DNA of 64,000 nt, from NCBI GenBank assembly GCA_041495205.1, contig JBGQCF010000001.1:124001-188000 (forward strand). The letters are read 5' to 3'. Both the position numbers and the translations under genes were made by a program. This document shows, one piece after another, positions 36,637 to 45,891 of the stretch; the first letter of the stretch is position 1, and the number at the start of each line of letters is the position of its first letter. The notes below the pieces were generated by a model that did no database searches, was not told where the DNA came from, and saw only the letters and a list, made by a program, of their open reading frames with translations. This DNA comes from JAHFRG01 sp041495205. GTDB lineage: Bacteria > Pseudomonadota > Gammaproteobacteria > Burkholderiales > JAHFRG01.

Positions 36637-36713
36637 TTAAGCATTCTTTAAAAAGCTTGCATAGTATTAAAGAAGTCTTTAATATGGGGCCAATTGATTA
36701 AAGAACGCTTAAA
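36637..36713. promoter_or_regulatory. Three operator-like sites upstream of fic
   Basis: TTAAAGAANNCTTWAA-like sites occur at 36637-36652 (reverse strand), 36667-36682 and 36698-36713; the middle one lies in a perfect palindrome (ATTAAAGA AG TCTTTAAT). Centres are 30-31 bases apart, about three helical turns, and the last ends three bases before the fic ATG. The C-terminal winged helix of Fic could bind them. Confidence 0.65.
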
Positions 36714-36716
36714 TTA

Positions 36717-37865
36717 ATGGTTCGCAGCACCGGAACTCACGTTGGGGTGGTCCTCGCGGGCGAGCATGTGCAGGCATATGTGCCGAACAAGCTTCCTCCG
36801 AACGGCCCGCCGCTGAACATGGCCGCCTTCGAGCAGGCGAATCGGGATGCCGAGCTTGCACTGGCGCAGCTTAACGGCCTATCAGGCTTGGCGCCATCGG
36901 TTGAATGGCTTGTATATGGGGCCATTCGCAAAGAAGCGCTGTTGACCTCGCAAATCGAAGGCACGCAAGCAACTCTCATCGACCTGTTCGACGAGGAAGC
37001 GGAGCTTGGCGTCGCCAATGCCGACGATGTCGAGGAAGTCGTGAACTACCTGCACGCATTCCGCGTGGTTCAGAAGCATCTGAGGTCCCCCAAGGGCTTG
37101 CCGATCAGCACCCGGCTGCTGTGTGATGCGCACCGCCTGCTTCTGCGCGGTGTGCGTGGCGCCGATAAACAACCAGGAGAAATCCGGCGATCGCAAAACT
37201 GGATTGGCGGGACGCGGCCGGGCAACGCAGTGTTTGTGCCGCCGCCCGCGAACCGGCTTGCAGCATTGCTGAGCGACCTCGAGCGTTACGTTCACGTCGA
37301 GCGTGCGACCCTGCCACCGCTTGTCCGGATTGGGCTCATTCATGTTCAGTTCGAAACCATCCATCCGTTTCTGGATGGCAACGGACGTATCGGACGCCTT
37401 CTTATCGGCGCCTTGCTTGAAGCTTGGGGTTTGCTGCAAGAGCCGCTGCTATACATCAGCGTATTTTTCAGGCGCCATCAGCCTGAATATTACCGGCTCC
37501 TGTCGCGAGTGCGCACGGACGGGGATTGGGAGGACTGGACCGGTTTTTTCCTTGAAGCAGTAAAAGCGGCTTCCGCCGAGGCGGCGCGCAGTATACTCGG
37601 TGTTGCCACGCTGATAAACAATGATCGCAAGAAAGTGCTGGCCTCCTCGTCCCAGTCGCCGGTTGCTTATCGCCTGTTCGAGCTGCTGCCGTCGATGCCT
37701 CGTTTTACCGTCGAGCGCGCGCGCGCAGCACTGGGAACCAGCTTTCCCACCGCCAACGCGGCAATCAAGGCTCTCGTTGAACTCGACATCGTGAGCGAGA
37801 CCACGGGTCGCGCAAAAAATCGCAGCTTTGGTTACGCGAAATACATTAAGCTGCTCTCGGAATAA
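36717..37865 (+). CDS. Fic-domain AMPylase-like protein with N-terminal inhibitory motif
   Basis: 382 aa. The catalytic loop HPFLDGNGRIGR is at residues 216-227 and is fully conserved. The class II inhibitory helix TSQIEG (residues 77-82, Glu81) is in the same chain, so the enzyme should be self-restrained. The last 70 residues resemble a winged helix (RFTVERARAALGTSFPTANAAIKAL). Such proteins transfer AMP to Thr/Tyr/Ser of targets, with some acting in DNA-gyrase control or autoregulation. Operator-like sites stand directly upstream. Confidence 0.9.
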   Translation: MVRSTGTHVGVVLAGEHVQAYVPNKLPPNGPPLNMAAFEQANRDAELALAQLNGLSGLAPSVEWLVYGAIRKEALLTSQIEGTQATLIDLFDEEAELGVANADDVEEVVNYLHAFRVVQKHLRSPKGLPISTRLLCDAHRLLLRGVRGADKQPGEIRRSQNWIGGTRPGNAVFVPPPANRLAALLSDLERYVHVERATLPPLVRIGLIHVQFETIHPFLDGNGRIGRLLIGALLEAWGLLQEPLLYISVFFRRHQPEYYRLLSRVRTDGDWEDWTGFFLEAVKAASAEAARSILGVATLINNDRKKVLASSSQSPVAYRLFELLPSMPRFTVERARAALGTSFPTANAAIKALVELDIVSETTGRAKNRSFGYAKYIKLLSE

Positions 37866-37966
37866 TCGATATGTCGATAATTCTGTGATTCATCGACATA
37901 TCAGGCAATCATGTCTACTGCATCAACAGAACGGGTCGCGAGGGTATACGGTCTACGGCAGTAAGT

Positions 37967-38021
37967 AAAAAGCGGTAGAATTCCGGCAGGCGGGTGCTGA
38001 AGTGTATCGAAAACTCTGAAC
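37967..38021 (+). repeat. thiC 3'-end direct repeat, second copy (attR-like)
   Basis: 55 bases with 53 identities to 34450-34504, including stop codon and GAAC. It lies between fic and hsdR and has no thiC gene in front. The element between the two copies is 3.5 kb. Confidence 0.9.
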
Positions 38022-38050
38022 GAAACATAGGTCCTGCCCACGGGGGGAAT

Positions 38051-40834
38051 ATGGCGGCAGAACCCGAACAATTAGCGCGTGGAAAAATAGATCAACTGCT
38101 TACAGCCGCTGGGTGGGCAGTACAATCAGTTAAGAAAGCCAATATCCACGCCGCGCGTGGCGTTGCTATCCGTGAATTCCCGTTGAAGGAAGGTCATGGC
38201 TTTGCTGATTATATGTTGTACATTGACGGCAAGGTAGCGGGGGTACTCGAAGCAAAAAAGCAGGGTTTTACTCTCTCGGGTGTCGAGATTCAATCGGAAA
38301 AATATGTGAAAGGACTTCCCGACAACCTGCCTGCTTGGGACAATCCACTGCCGTTTTCTTATCAGTCTACCGGCATCGAAACCCGCTTCACCAACGGCTT
38401 TGACCCTGAACCGCGTTCTCGACCCGTGTTCGCGTTCCACAAGCCGGATACACTGGCGCAATGGCTGGAGTCGGTCCCGCAATCGGTAAGAGACTCCGCT
38501 GGCTCTGCAATCCGGTTAACCACCGGCGCCGCAGCGCAGATTGATTCTGGACATGAGGGCACTTTTCTTCAGCGTTTGAGGCACATGCCTCCGCTAGCGG
38601 ATGATCTTTGGCCGCCAAAACCACGGGCCATTGCGAATATTGAGAAGTCGCTCCGTGATAACCGACCGCGCGCACTGGTACAAATGGCGACCGGATCGGG
38701 CAAGACTTTATTGGCCATTGTTCTCGCCTATCGCCTCATCAAATTTGCCGGCGCGAGGCGCGTGCTGTTTTTGGTTGACCGCGGCAACCTCGGTCGGCAA
38801 ACGAAAAAGGAGTTCGACCAGTACGTTTCACCGTACAACAACTTCAAGTTCGGCGAGGAGTACATCGTCCAGCACCTTACGTCGAACAATCTGGATAAGA
38901 GCGCGCGCGTCGTTATCGCCACCATCCAGCGCATGTATTCGATGCTCAAGGGCCGCGAGCTGTCAGAAGAGGACGAAGAAATTTCCGCCTCCGGCATCGA
39001 AAGCTTGTTCAAGGAGCCCGAGCTGATCGAATACAACCCGAATATTCCAATCGAAACCTTCGACATCATCGTTACCGATGAAGCGCACCGCTCCATCTAC
39101 AACCTCTGGCGGCAAGTGCTAGAGTACTTCGATGCCTACCTCATCGGCCTCACCGCCACGCCCGGCAAGCAGACCTTCGGCTTCTTCGACAAAAACTTGG
39201 TAATGGAGTACGGCCACGAGCAGGCAGTGGCTGACGGCGTCAACGTCAACTACGACGTCTATCGCATCCGCACGCAGGTGACGGAAGCCGGCAGCAAGGT
39301 GGACGCCGGATACTACGTAGACCTGCGCGACCGCGCAACCCGCAAAGTGCGCTGGGAGCAGTTGGACGAAGACTTCTCCTACGACCCCAACAAGCTAGAC
39401 CGCGATGTGGTAGCAGTGGACCAAATCCGCACCATCGTCCGCACGTTCCGCGACAAGCTGTTCACTGAGATTTTTCCCGGCCGCACCGATGTGCCCAAGA
39501 CGCTCATCTTCGCCAAGGACGACAGTCACGCCGAAGACATCGTCAAGATAATCCGCAAGGAGTTCGCCAAGGGCAACGAATTTGCACAGAAGATTACCTA
39601 TCGCACCACGGGCGAAACGCCCGAGCGCCTGATTGCTGCCTTCCGCAACAGCTACAACCCGCGCATCGCCGTCACCGTGGATATGATCGCCACCGGCACC
39701 GACATCAAGCCGCTAGAGATCGTAATGTTCATGCGCGCGGTGAAGTCGCGCACCTTCTTCGAGCAGATGAAAGGTCGCGGCGTGCGCGTAATCTCGCCGG
39801 ACGATCTCAAGGGCGTCACGCCCGACGCCAAGGCCAAGGACCACTTTGTCATCGTGGACTGCGTGGGTGTGTGCGAGCGGGACATGACTGACTCGCGCCC
39901 CATGGACCAGCAGAAGTCTGTGCCGCTGGACAAGCTGCTGCAGGCGGTGGCGCTCGGCAACACCGAGCCTGAAGTGCTTTCCTCTGTCGCCGCACGCCTC
40001 GCGCGATTGGAGAAAGACCTGCCGGAAACCGACAAAGCCAAGATCGCGCAAAGCGCTGGTGGCGTGTCACTAAAAGACTTAGCACGCGGCATCGTCTACG
40101 CGCTGAGCCCTGATCTGCCCCGTGAGCAAGCCGCCAGTGCCGCGCAAGCTGCAGTGAAGCCGCTCTACGACCCCAAGCTGCGCGAGTTGATCCTTGCGCT
40201 AAAGCAGAAGAACGAGCAGGTCATCGACCACGTGACTCAGGACGAAGTTCTCGAAGCTGGGTTCTCGGAAGCCGCGCGCGAGCGGGCGCAGAAGATTGTC
40301 ACGACCTTTGAACAGTTCATCCTGCAGCACAAAGATGAAATCACCGCGCTGCAGATCCTCTACAACCGCCCGACAAAGGCTCCACTTAAGTTTGAAGACC
40401 TAAAGAACCTAGCCGACGCGCTTCACGCCCCACCACACCTGATCTCTGAGTCGGTGCTCTGGCAAGCCTACGCCGCACTGGATAAAAACAAAGTCAAAGG
40501 CGCGAGCGCCAAGCGCATCCTCACCGATCTCGTCTCACTCGTGCGCTACGCCATGCACCAGGAGAACGAACTCGTCCCGTATCCCGAGCGCGTCGCTACC
40601 AACTTCAAGGCTTGGCTCGCGCAACAGCCGGCAGCCGGCAAGCAGTTCACCGCAGACCAACGCAAGTGGCTGGAGATGATCCGGGATCACATCGTCGGTA
40701 GTCTTCGAATGGATATCGAAGACTTCGACTCCGTACCTTTCATTCAGCACGGCGGCCTCGGCAAGGTGCATCAGCTATTCGGGGCAGAGTTGCCGAAGGT
40801 GCTTGAGGCGTTGAATAGGGAGTTGGCGGCGTGA
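38051..40834 (+). CDS. hsdR: Type I restriction endonuclease, R subunit (EcoEI-like)
   Basis: 927 aa from the ATG at 38051 (GGGGGGA upstream). Nuclease motif: D53 and EAK at residues 67-69. The helicase core has MATGSGKTLLAI (Walker A), TDEAHRS (DEAH box), LTATPG and the C-terminal EQMKGRGVR block. The C-terminal quarter matches the EcoEI R domain. It translocates DNA and cleaves unmodified phage DNA with HsdM and HsdS. Its stop overlaps hsdS, but hsdM is 6.4 kb away, after an inserted block. Confidence 0.95.
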   Translation: MAAEPEQLARGKIDQLLTAAGWAVQSVKKANIHAARGVAIREFPLKEGHGFADYMLYIDGKVAGVLEAKKQGFTLSGVEIQSEKYVKGLPDNLPAWDNPLPFSYQSTGIETRFTNGFDPEPRSRPVFAFHKPDTLAQWLESVPQSVRDSAGSAIRLTTGAAAQIDSGHEGTFLQRLRHMPPLADDLWPPKPRAIANIEKSLRDNRPRALVQMATGSGKTLLAIVLAYRLIKFAGARRVLFLVDRGNLGRQTKKEFDQYVSPYNNFKFGEEYIVQHLTSNNLDKSARVVIATIQRMYSMLKGRELSEEDEEISASGIESLFKEPELIEYNPNIPIETFDIIVTDEAHRSIYNLWRQVLEYFDAYLIGLTATPGKQTFGFFDKNLVMEYGHEQAVADGVNVNYDVYRIRTQVTEAGSKVDAGYYVDLRDRATRKVRWEQLDEDFSYDPNKLDRDVVAVDQIRTIVRTFRDKLFTEIFPGRTDVPKTLIFAKDDSHAEDIVKIIRKEFAKGNEFAQKITYRTTGETPERLIAAFRNSYNPRIAVTVDMIATGTDIKPLEIVMFMRAVKSRTFFEQMKGRGVRVISPDDLKGVTPDAKAKDHFVIVDCVGVCERDMTDSRPMDQQKSVPLDKLLQAVALGNTEPEVLSSVAARLARLEKDLPETDKAKIAQSAGGVSLKDLARGIVYALSPDLPREQAASAAQAAVKPLYDPKLRELILALKQKNEQVIDHVTQDEVLEAGFSEAARERAQKIVTTFEQFILQHKDEITALQILYNRPTKAPLKFEDLKNLADALHAPPHLISESVLWQAYAALDKNKVKGASAKRILTDLVSLVRYAMHQENELVPYPERVATNFKAWLAQQPAAGKQFTADQRKWLEMIRDHIVGSLRMDIEDFDSVPFIQHGGLGKVHQLFGAELPKVLEALNRELAA

Positions 40835-42258
40835 GCAACCCTCAACCTCACGTCGCCGAGAAGTCGGCCACCTACGAGATTCGGGAGCAACTCGAACGGT
40901 CTACGCTTTGGCCTCGTGTGCCTTTCACCAAAGCCATCGATCTCAACCCAAAGCCGGAGCGTGGTTCGCTGTCCGACGAAGTTCAAGTGTCGTTTGTACC
41001 CATGGCAGCTGTCGAGGCTGGAACGGGCGCTATCGATGCATCAGCGGTCCGCAAGTACGCCGAGGTCAAGAAGGGATACACGTATTTTCGCGAAGGCGAT
41101 GTGTTATTCGCCAAGATCACGCCGTGCATGGAGAACGGCAAGATGGCCGTCGCACGCCAGTTGCGCAACGGCATCGGGTTCGGTTCGACCGAGTTTCATG
41201 TGCTGCGCCCGCGCGAGGGTGTCGATGCGCATTACGTCTATCACTACGTATCGAGTGCGCGTTTCCGAGCTGAGGCGGCTCACCACATGACCGGCGCGGT
41301 TGGGCAGAAGCGCGTTCCTGCTGCGTTTCTCGAACAGAGCGAGATCCCGCTTCCACCGATTGATGAGCAGCGCTGTATCGTCGCCGAAATTGAAAAACAG
41401 TTCTCCCGTCTTGACGAAGCTGTCGCCAACTTGAAGCGCGTCAAGGCCAACCTCAAGCGCTACAAGACCGCCGTTCTCAAAGCCGCGGTCGAGGGTCGTC
41501 TCGTTCCCACCGAAGCTGAGATCGCCCACCGCGAAGGCTGCAGCTACGAGACCGGCGCACAACTCCTGCAACGCATCCTCGAAACCCGCCGCAGTCAGTG
41601 GAAAGGCAAGGGCAAGTACAAGGAACCCGTTGCGGCGGACATGATTGAACTGCCGGAGGGGTGGGCGTGCGCAAGCGTTGCTCAGCTTTCACATAAAGTC
41701 CAATATGGCCACACGGCCTCCGCTGTCGTTAAGCAGACCGGAATTCGGTTCCTTCGGATAACCGATATTCAAGACGACCGCGTCGACTGGTCCATGGTGC
41801 CGTCATGTGACGTTTCTACGGAAAAGGCTGATGAGCTACGTCTCAAGCCAGGGGACATCGTATTTGCACGGACTGGTGCGACTGTTGGCAAGAGTTTTCA
41901 GCTCCTCCTTCCTTTCCCGGACTCTGTGTTCGCGTCGTATCTGATTCGGATAAGCCCGGCGGATATGCACCTCAGTAGTTGGCTTTATATGTTCTTTCAA
42001 AGTTCAGCTTATTGGGCTCAGATTCGTGATTCGGCCGCTGGGATCGGTCAACCCAATGTCAATGGCTCTAAGCTGCAGGCGCTTAGAGTCCAGCTCCCAC
42101 CCCTCGCTGAACAACAACGCATCGTCGCCGAAGTCGACCGACGCCTTTCCATCACGCGTGAAATGGAGACCGAGGTTGCGGCAAATCTCCAGCGCGCCGA
42201 ACGGCTGCGTTCAGCAATATTGACTAGGGTCTTCGCTATGAGTGATGAGCAGGCGTAG
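40831..42258 (+). CDS. hsdS: Type I restriction-modification specificity subunit
   Basis: 475 aa from a GTG overlapping the hsdR stop (GTGA). Two target-recognition domains are each followed by the conserved block: EIPLPPIDEQRCIVAEIEKQ then a coiled coil (KRVKANLKRYKTAVLKAA), and VQLPPLAEQQRIVAEVDRR with a second coiled coil at the end. It sets the bipartite DNA sequence recognised by the complex. Confidence 0.95.
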   Translation: MSNPQPHVAEKSATYEIREQLERSTLWPRVPFTKAIDLNPKPERGSLSDEVQVSFVPMAAVEAGTGAIDASAVRKYAEVKKGYTYFREGDVLFAKITPCMENGKMAVARQLRNGIGFGSTEFHVLRPREGVDAHYVYHYVSSARFRAEAAHHMTGAVGQKRVPAAFLEQSEIPLPPIDEQRCIVAEIEKQFSRLDEAVANLKRVKANLKRYKTAVLKAAVEGRLVPTEAEIAHREGCSYETGAQLLQRILETRRSQWKGKGKYKEPVAADMIELPEGWACASVAQLSHKVQYGHTASAVVKQTGIRFLRITDIQDDRVDWSMVPSCDVSTEKADELRLKPGDIVFARTGATVGKSFQLLLPFPDSVFASYLIRISPADMHLSSWLYMFFQSSAYWAQIRDSAAGIGQPNVNGSKLQALRVQLPPLAEQQRIVAEVDRRLSITREMETEVAANLQRAERLRSAILTRVFAMSDEQA

Positions 42259-42296
42259 CCGATGCTAACAACGTTCTGGTCGCCAAAGTGTGTGCA

Positions 42297-43088
42297 ATGC
42301 AAGTAGGCCTTGCTCATCTGCTGCCTGGGGCAACGCGCCTTACGGGCGACGAAACAGGCATCAACGAGACATATCGGGGTGTAGTCGAAACCGTCTCGGA
42401 CAAGCGCCTCGCATACGTGAAGTTGCTGCCCGCGAAACAGCTCGTAAATGAAGTTGTGTGTTCTGTGCTTGGCAGGTCGATTGGGCTATCCATTCCCGAG
42501 GGATTTTTGGTTGCTGTTCTTCGAAACGACTATCCGGATTCGCTGGCATTGCAGGCGAGCGGCCTCGACGATGCTTTAGGATTTGGCGTCGTATCGCTCC
42601 CGCATCCGGACTTGCGGCGGCGAATAAAGATGGAAGGCGTTGCTGTAGTCGAGCAGTTCATCAAGACGTGGTCCAGCTGGAGGGAAGCCATGACTTTCGA
42701 CGAGTGGGTAGCAAACTGCGACAGGAATCAAGGCAATTTACTCGTCGGCGCCGAGGGCGATGTTTGGCTCATTGACCACAGCCATGCGTTTACGGGCCCT
42801 AGTTGGGTGGCTGTAGATCTTCAGCCTGGAGTGAGCGTACCGAACCAGATTGCCGACAACATCGTTCCGACTCTTACGCTTCCGCAACGCCACGCGACAT
42901 GGCAGCTCGTGCAGCAGCTCTCGGCCCAATTCGCCGCGGTCGATATTGAAAATGTGCTGGGGCTAAGCCGATGCGATGCGTTCCTTGGAAGCGCAGACGC
43001 AACTGCATTGCGCGATTTTCTGAGGCTGAGGACGGCCGAACTCCTCAGGCTAATCGGGCAAAGACTTGGGTTACCCGTAATTGTGTAA
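42297..43088 (+). CDS. HipA-like (HipA_2) kinase
   Basis: 263 aa from the ATG at 42297; no strong ribosome site, and a GTG at 42288 is possible. YVKLLP gives the ATP lysine (about residue 42), FDEWVANCDRNQGNLL the catalytic Asp/Asn (about 135-149) and LIDHSHAF the metal-binding Asp (about 160). The pattern is that of compact HipA-like kinases lacking the N-terminal HipA dimer domain. Usual partners are DUF3037 proteins; here a different protein follows nine bases later. Role in defence or dormancy is inferred from location. Confidence 0.8.
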   Translation: MQVGLAHLLPGATRLTGDETGINETYRGVVETVSDKRLAYVKLLPAKQLVNEVVCSVLGRSIGLSIPEGFLVAVLRNDYPDSLALQASGLDDALGFGVVSLPHPDLRRRIKMEGVAVVEQFIKTWSSWREAMTFDEWVANCDRNQGNLLVGAEGDVWLIDHSHAFTGPSWVAVDLQPGVSVPNQIADNIVPTLTLPQRHATWQLVQQLSAQFAAVDIENVLGLSRCDAFLGSADATALRDFLRLRTAELLRLIGQRLGLPVIV

Positions 43089-43097
43089 GGAGACTAT

Positions 43098-44006
43098 ATG
43101 GTACCGACTGCCGTCATTGACAACTTAGAATTCCCAGCTCGGCGCAGCACACACAAAGCGAGTTGGGCGCCAATCTACATCGAGCCAATGGTTGGCTCGG
43201 GTGAGCGAATATGTACGGCCGTTATCGCCGGAAATGAAAGCGACTTTGTACTTGTACCAGTCCCGTCTCTGGATCGGCTCTCATGTTTGTATGGGGCGCA
43301 GGCAAAGGCTGTGTCTTTTGCTAATGAGATCGCCCTCCACGCGATAAGGGAATGGGTCTCGGGGCGAGGCTTTGGTGCGATCGAGAAATGGTCGTCTCCG
43401 GTAGAGGGAGTCATTCTCGGAGCCCTTCGCCGTGGAGCAGGGGAATCGCTTGAGGATGTCGCGCGAACTGGTTTGCTTCAGTGCGCGTCTCTGGTGGAGA
43501 AGCTAGCGGACGAGGAGGAGACCACGGAAGCCGGTGCGCGGGCTGAGGTGTCCACGCGGCGATTGGAGAAGCTGGTCCGAGAAGAAGTAGTTACGGCACG
43601 GCCGGATCTTCACAAGCGATTCGATCAGCAATTCCGCGTCAATGAGCGCGCTAGAGCTACGCGAATCGGTTTCACAGGAAATCGCCTTGTGGCCAACTTT
43701 GGATTGCTAGTTCCTGGGCAGCTCGCGAACCTCGTGAACAACGCGAAAGCTAAGCTGTGGGACCTAGAGCAGCTCCGAAGCGGTGCGCTCGCGGGGATGT
43801 TTCCGCAAAGCGGGACGTTGAGTTTTGAACTTCTACTTCATCGTGTGCGACGCGATGATCCTCAATACAGCGAAAGGCAGATAACCTCTATAGACGAGGC
43901 CGGCCTAGAGCTTGAAGCAGAAGCAGATAAGGTCCAAATACGCACTCGCCAGATGACATCCCCTGGCGCGATTGCGACGTTCGTTCTTGAGAGGGAGGCG
44001 GCGTAG
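43098..44006 (+). CDS. Unknown protein coupled to the HipA-like kinase
   Basis: 302 aa; AAGGAG six bases before the ATG gives strong translation. I do not recognise the family. The N-terminal third (WAPIYIEPMVGSGERICTAV then SDFVLVPVPS) is compact and beta-rich, the position and style of the DUF3037-type partner of HipA_2 kinases, while residues about 130-230 are helical and charged. It may be the kinase's substrate, inhibitor or antitoxin. Confidence 0.6.
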   Translation: MVPTAVIDNLEFPARRSTHKASWAPIYIEPMVGSGERICTAVIAGNESDFVLVPVPSLDRLSCLYGAQAKAVSFANEIALHAIREWVSGRGFGAIEKWSSPVEGVILGALRRGAGESLEDVARTGLLQCASLVEKLADEEETTEAGARAEVSTRRLEKLVREEVVTARPDLHKRFDQQFRVNERARATRIGFTGNRLVANFGLLVPGQLANLVNNAKAKLWDLEQLRSGALAGMFPQSGTLSFELLLHRVRRDDPQYSERQITSIDEAGLELEAEADKVQIRTRQMTSPGAIATFVLEREAA

Positions 44007-44081
44007 GCGGATTTGACTCAAACATAGTCAGAAAGGCGTTTGCGAAGGTCGCTTGTTGTCTTTGGCTGCGTAGAATCAGTT

Positions 44082-45500
44082 TCATCCGTTGGCGAGTCGA
44101 ATGCTAGAGCCCGTCATTGAAACGCACGGAAGCATTGCTGTATCACCCATGCCTAGCCTGGATCCATCGCCAAGGGAGCATTCCGGACACGTGCTGTCGC
44201 ATCGCGGCTCGATACGTTCCTGTCTGTGGCGAAGATGGTCGTAGCGAGTGTACAGTTCGTCACCGCCTCCGTTAACGCCCAGCCCCAGATAATCAAACAG
44301 GAACCCGTTGACGGCATCCGCTGCGGACATTGCATTCAGTGTAATGACGCTTGGGTTTGGCATCTGCGTTCCGTAGTGCTGGTCTTCGCGCTCGGCATCG
44401 GTCTTCCATTCATCGGCGAGCTTGGTAGGGTTTATTAGCTGATTGCACAGCAGACACCCTCGGCCGGGTCGTATGCGGCGCACCACGCTATAAGCCGCTT
44501 GGATTTCTCCCGAGTTTTCCTCGAATGACACCTTCGCGCCCAACTGCACACCCGGAATGTAGTGCTGCTGGACAAGAGCGTTGAATACGAGCCGGGCCCG
44601 CATCGAGTCAGCGGCGAGGAATAGGTAGTCACAGTCAACAAGGCATTTCGCGACCTCCTCGCGAACGAGGTCAGACGGTAAGGCCTCCACTTGCACGGTA
44701 GGATTTGCCTGCTTCGCCACACGCTTGGCGATATCGACCTTGAGCGTTTTCGAGATTACGTCCTCGACAGTCGCTCCCACAACGCGAGAGAAGTTAGACT
44801 CAGCAATACGGTCTGGGTCCACAAGCACGAGATAACCAACACCGAGTCTTGCGAGGTACTCGTTAACGAGGGAGCCGATTCCTCCCAGACCGATGACGCC
44901 GACCTTGGTTTTCGCGAAGCGAGCCTGTCCAACCTTTCCGAAAAAAAGTATCTGCCGGTGGTAGAGCTCTTCATGATCGATCTCGCCAACTCGTGGGGGA
45001 CTAGGCCAGAGGTGCTGCAGTCGCGAGCCGAGCACTACCGCGTGTTGTAATGCCGAACGAGTGCCATCCGGAAACCAGATGTCCGCTTCGACGGCACGTT
45101 CCGCGAACACCAGTGCTCCAACGGGCATACCCCGTGCAATATCGAGCAATGCATGATAGCCACGCTGATGAGAGGCATAGTCGATGTGGCTGAAGCTTAC
45201 GCTGTCAGCGCCGCCATGATTATGCACGGCAAGGTAGACCAACCGATGGTCCCTGCAATAGGTGATGCAGCGGTTGATAAATCGAGCGTTCAGCGCCCGA
45301 TACCCGCGCTTGCCTTCGATGTAATCCTCACCGTCTTTCGCGATGAACAGAGTCCTCGCAAGTAATCGGTAGCCGTAAGACGTCTTGGCAAACCCAGCGG
45401 CCACCACAGCCCCATGCTCGTCGAAGTCGCCCGGGAAGAGGTGGGCCATTAGCCGCACATATAGCGGCTGTGGCATGTGAAGCGTGCAGTTGCGCATCAC
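44082..45500 (-). CDS. JAB deubiquitinase-like / E1 (ThiF) fusion of a Ubl system
   Basis: 472 aa. Residues 1-150 are a JAB/JAMM peptidase with Glu28, H93-N-H95 and S104-H-I-D107, the complete zinc site. Residues about 175-460 are a ThiF/MoeB-type adenylating domain: GLGGIG at 204-209, VDPDRIAESNFSR for ATP, and zinc knuckles CLLC (349) and CPEC (438). The fusion would both process or remove and activate a ubiquitin-like protein. The start overlaps the E2-like gene by four bases, and the Ubl gene is first in the operon. Known relatives are the predicted prokaryotic ubiquitin-like systems and the anti-phage Bil/Bub-type operons. Confidence 0.88.
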   Translation of the reverse strand: MMRNCTLHMPQPLYVRLMAHLFPGDFDEHGAVVAAGFAKTSYGYRLLARTLFIAKDGEDYIEGKRGYRALNARFINRCITYCRDHRLVYLAVHNHGGADSVSFSHIDYASHQRGYHALLDIARGMPVGALVFAERAVEADIWFPDGTRSALQHAVVLGSRLQHLWPSPPRVGEIDHEELYHRQILFFGKVGQARFAKTKVGVIGLGGIGSLVNEYLARLGVGYLVLVDPDRIAESNFSRVVGATVEDVISKTLKVDIAKRVAKQANPTVQVEALPSDLVREEVAKCLVDCDYLFLAADSMRARLVFNALVQQHYIPGVQLGAKVSFEENSGEIQAAYSVVRRIRPGRGCLLCNQLINPTKLADEWKTDAEREDQHYGTQMPNPSVITLNAMSAADAVNGFLFDYLGLGVNGGGDELYTRYDHLRHRQERIEPRCDSTCPECSLGDGSRLGMGDTAMLPCVSMTGSSIRLANG

Positions 45501-45883
45501 GCGATATACCTCAGCCAGTGCAGTACCTTGTTGAACTTCACTACCGGTGGTTCAAGCTTTGGGTCTCGCTTATTTGCGCGCCGCGATACCTGTATGGCGA
45601 CACGGCCACGGAAGTTGTGGCCCGCGGTGACAGGTGCCGAGAAAGCCCTGCCGTTCGCCCAAGCAACGTTCGCCCCGATGAAGAGAGGGTAAACGTCGGA
45701 GTAAGGTGTCTGTGCCGTCAAATGACCGCCGACCCAGGTCGTGGTGGGGTTAAATCGCGGCCCGAGATCCACCGGCTCTATGAAAACGTATGCGCCGCCA
45801 GCGCCGTCCTCTTCAACCGTAACCATCGCACCGTCGAAGCTGTGCCGAAGAGCATCCACGGCCCGCTCGACTTCGGAGTTCAC
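45497..45883 (-). CDS. E2-like protein without cysteine (Prok-E2_E-like)
   Basis: 128 aa from a GTG eight bases after the Ubl stop. The blocks TPYSDVYPLFIGANVAWANG and IQVSRRANKRDP match what I know of prokaryotic E2-fold family E, always beside Ubl and E1-JAB genes. The protein contains no cysteine, so it cannot form an ordinary E2-thioester. It may act as an adaptor, or use another residue for transfer. The family call rests on residue pattern and context. Confidence 0.75.
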   Translation of the reverse strand: MNSEVERAVDALRHSFDGAMVTVEEDGAGGAYVFIEPVDLGPRFNPTTTWVGGHLTAQTPYSDVYPLFIGANVAWANGRAFSAPVTAGHNFRGRVAIQVSRRANKRDPKLEPPVVKFNKVLHWLRYIA

Positions 45884-45891
45884 GGCGAGAC

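Noticed and set aside
44082..45500. Type II CBASS (Cap2/Cap3) assignment
   Set aside because: No CD-NTase or effector gene is adjacent, and a separate Multi_ubiq-type Ubl gene is present; the MNT protein at 35471 is a different family.
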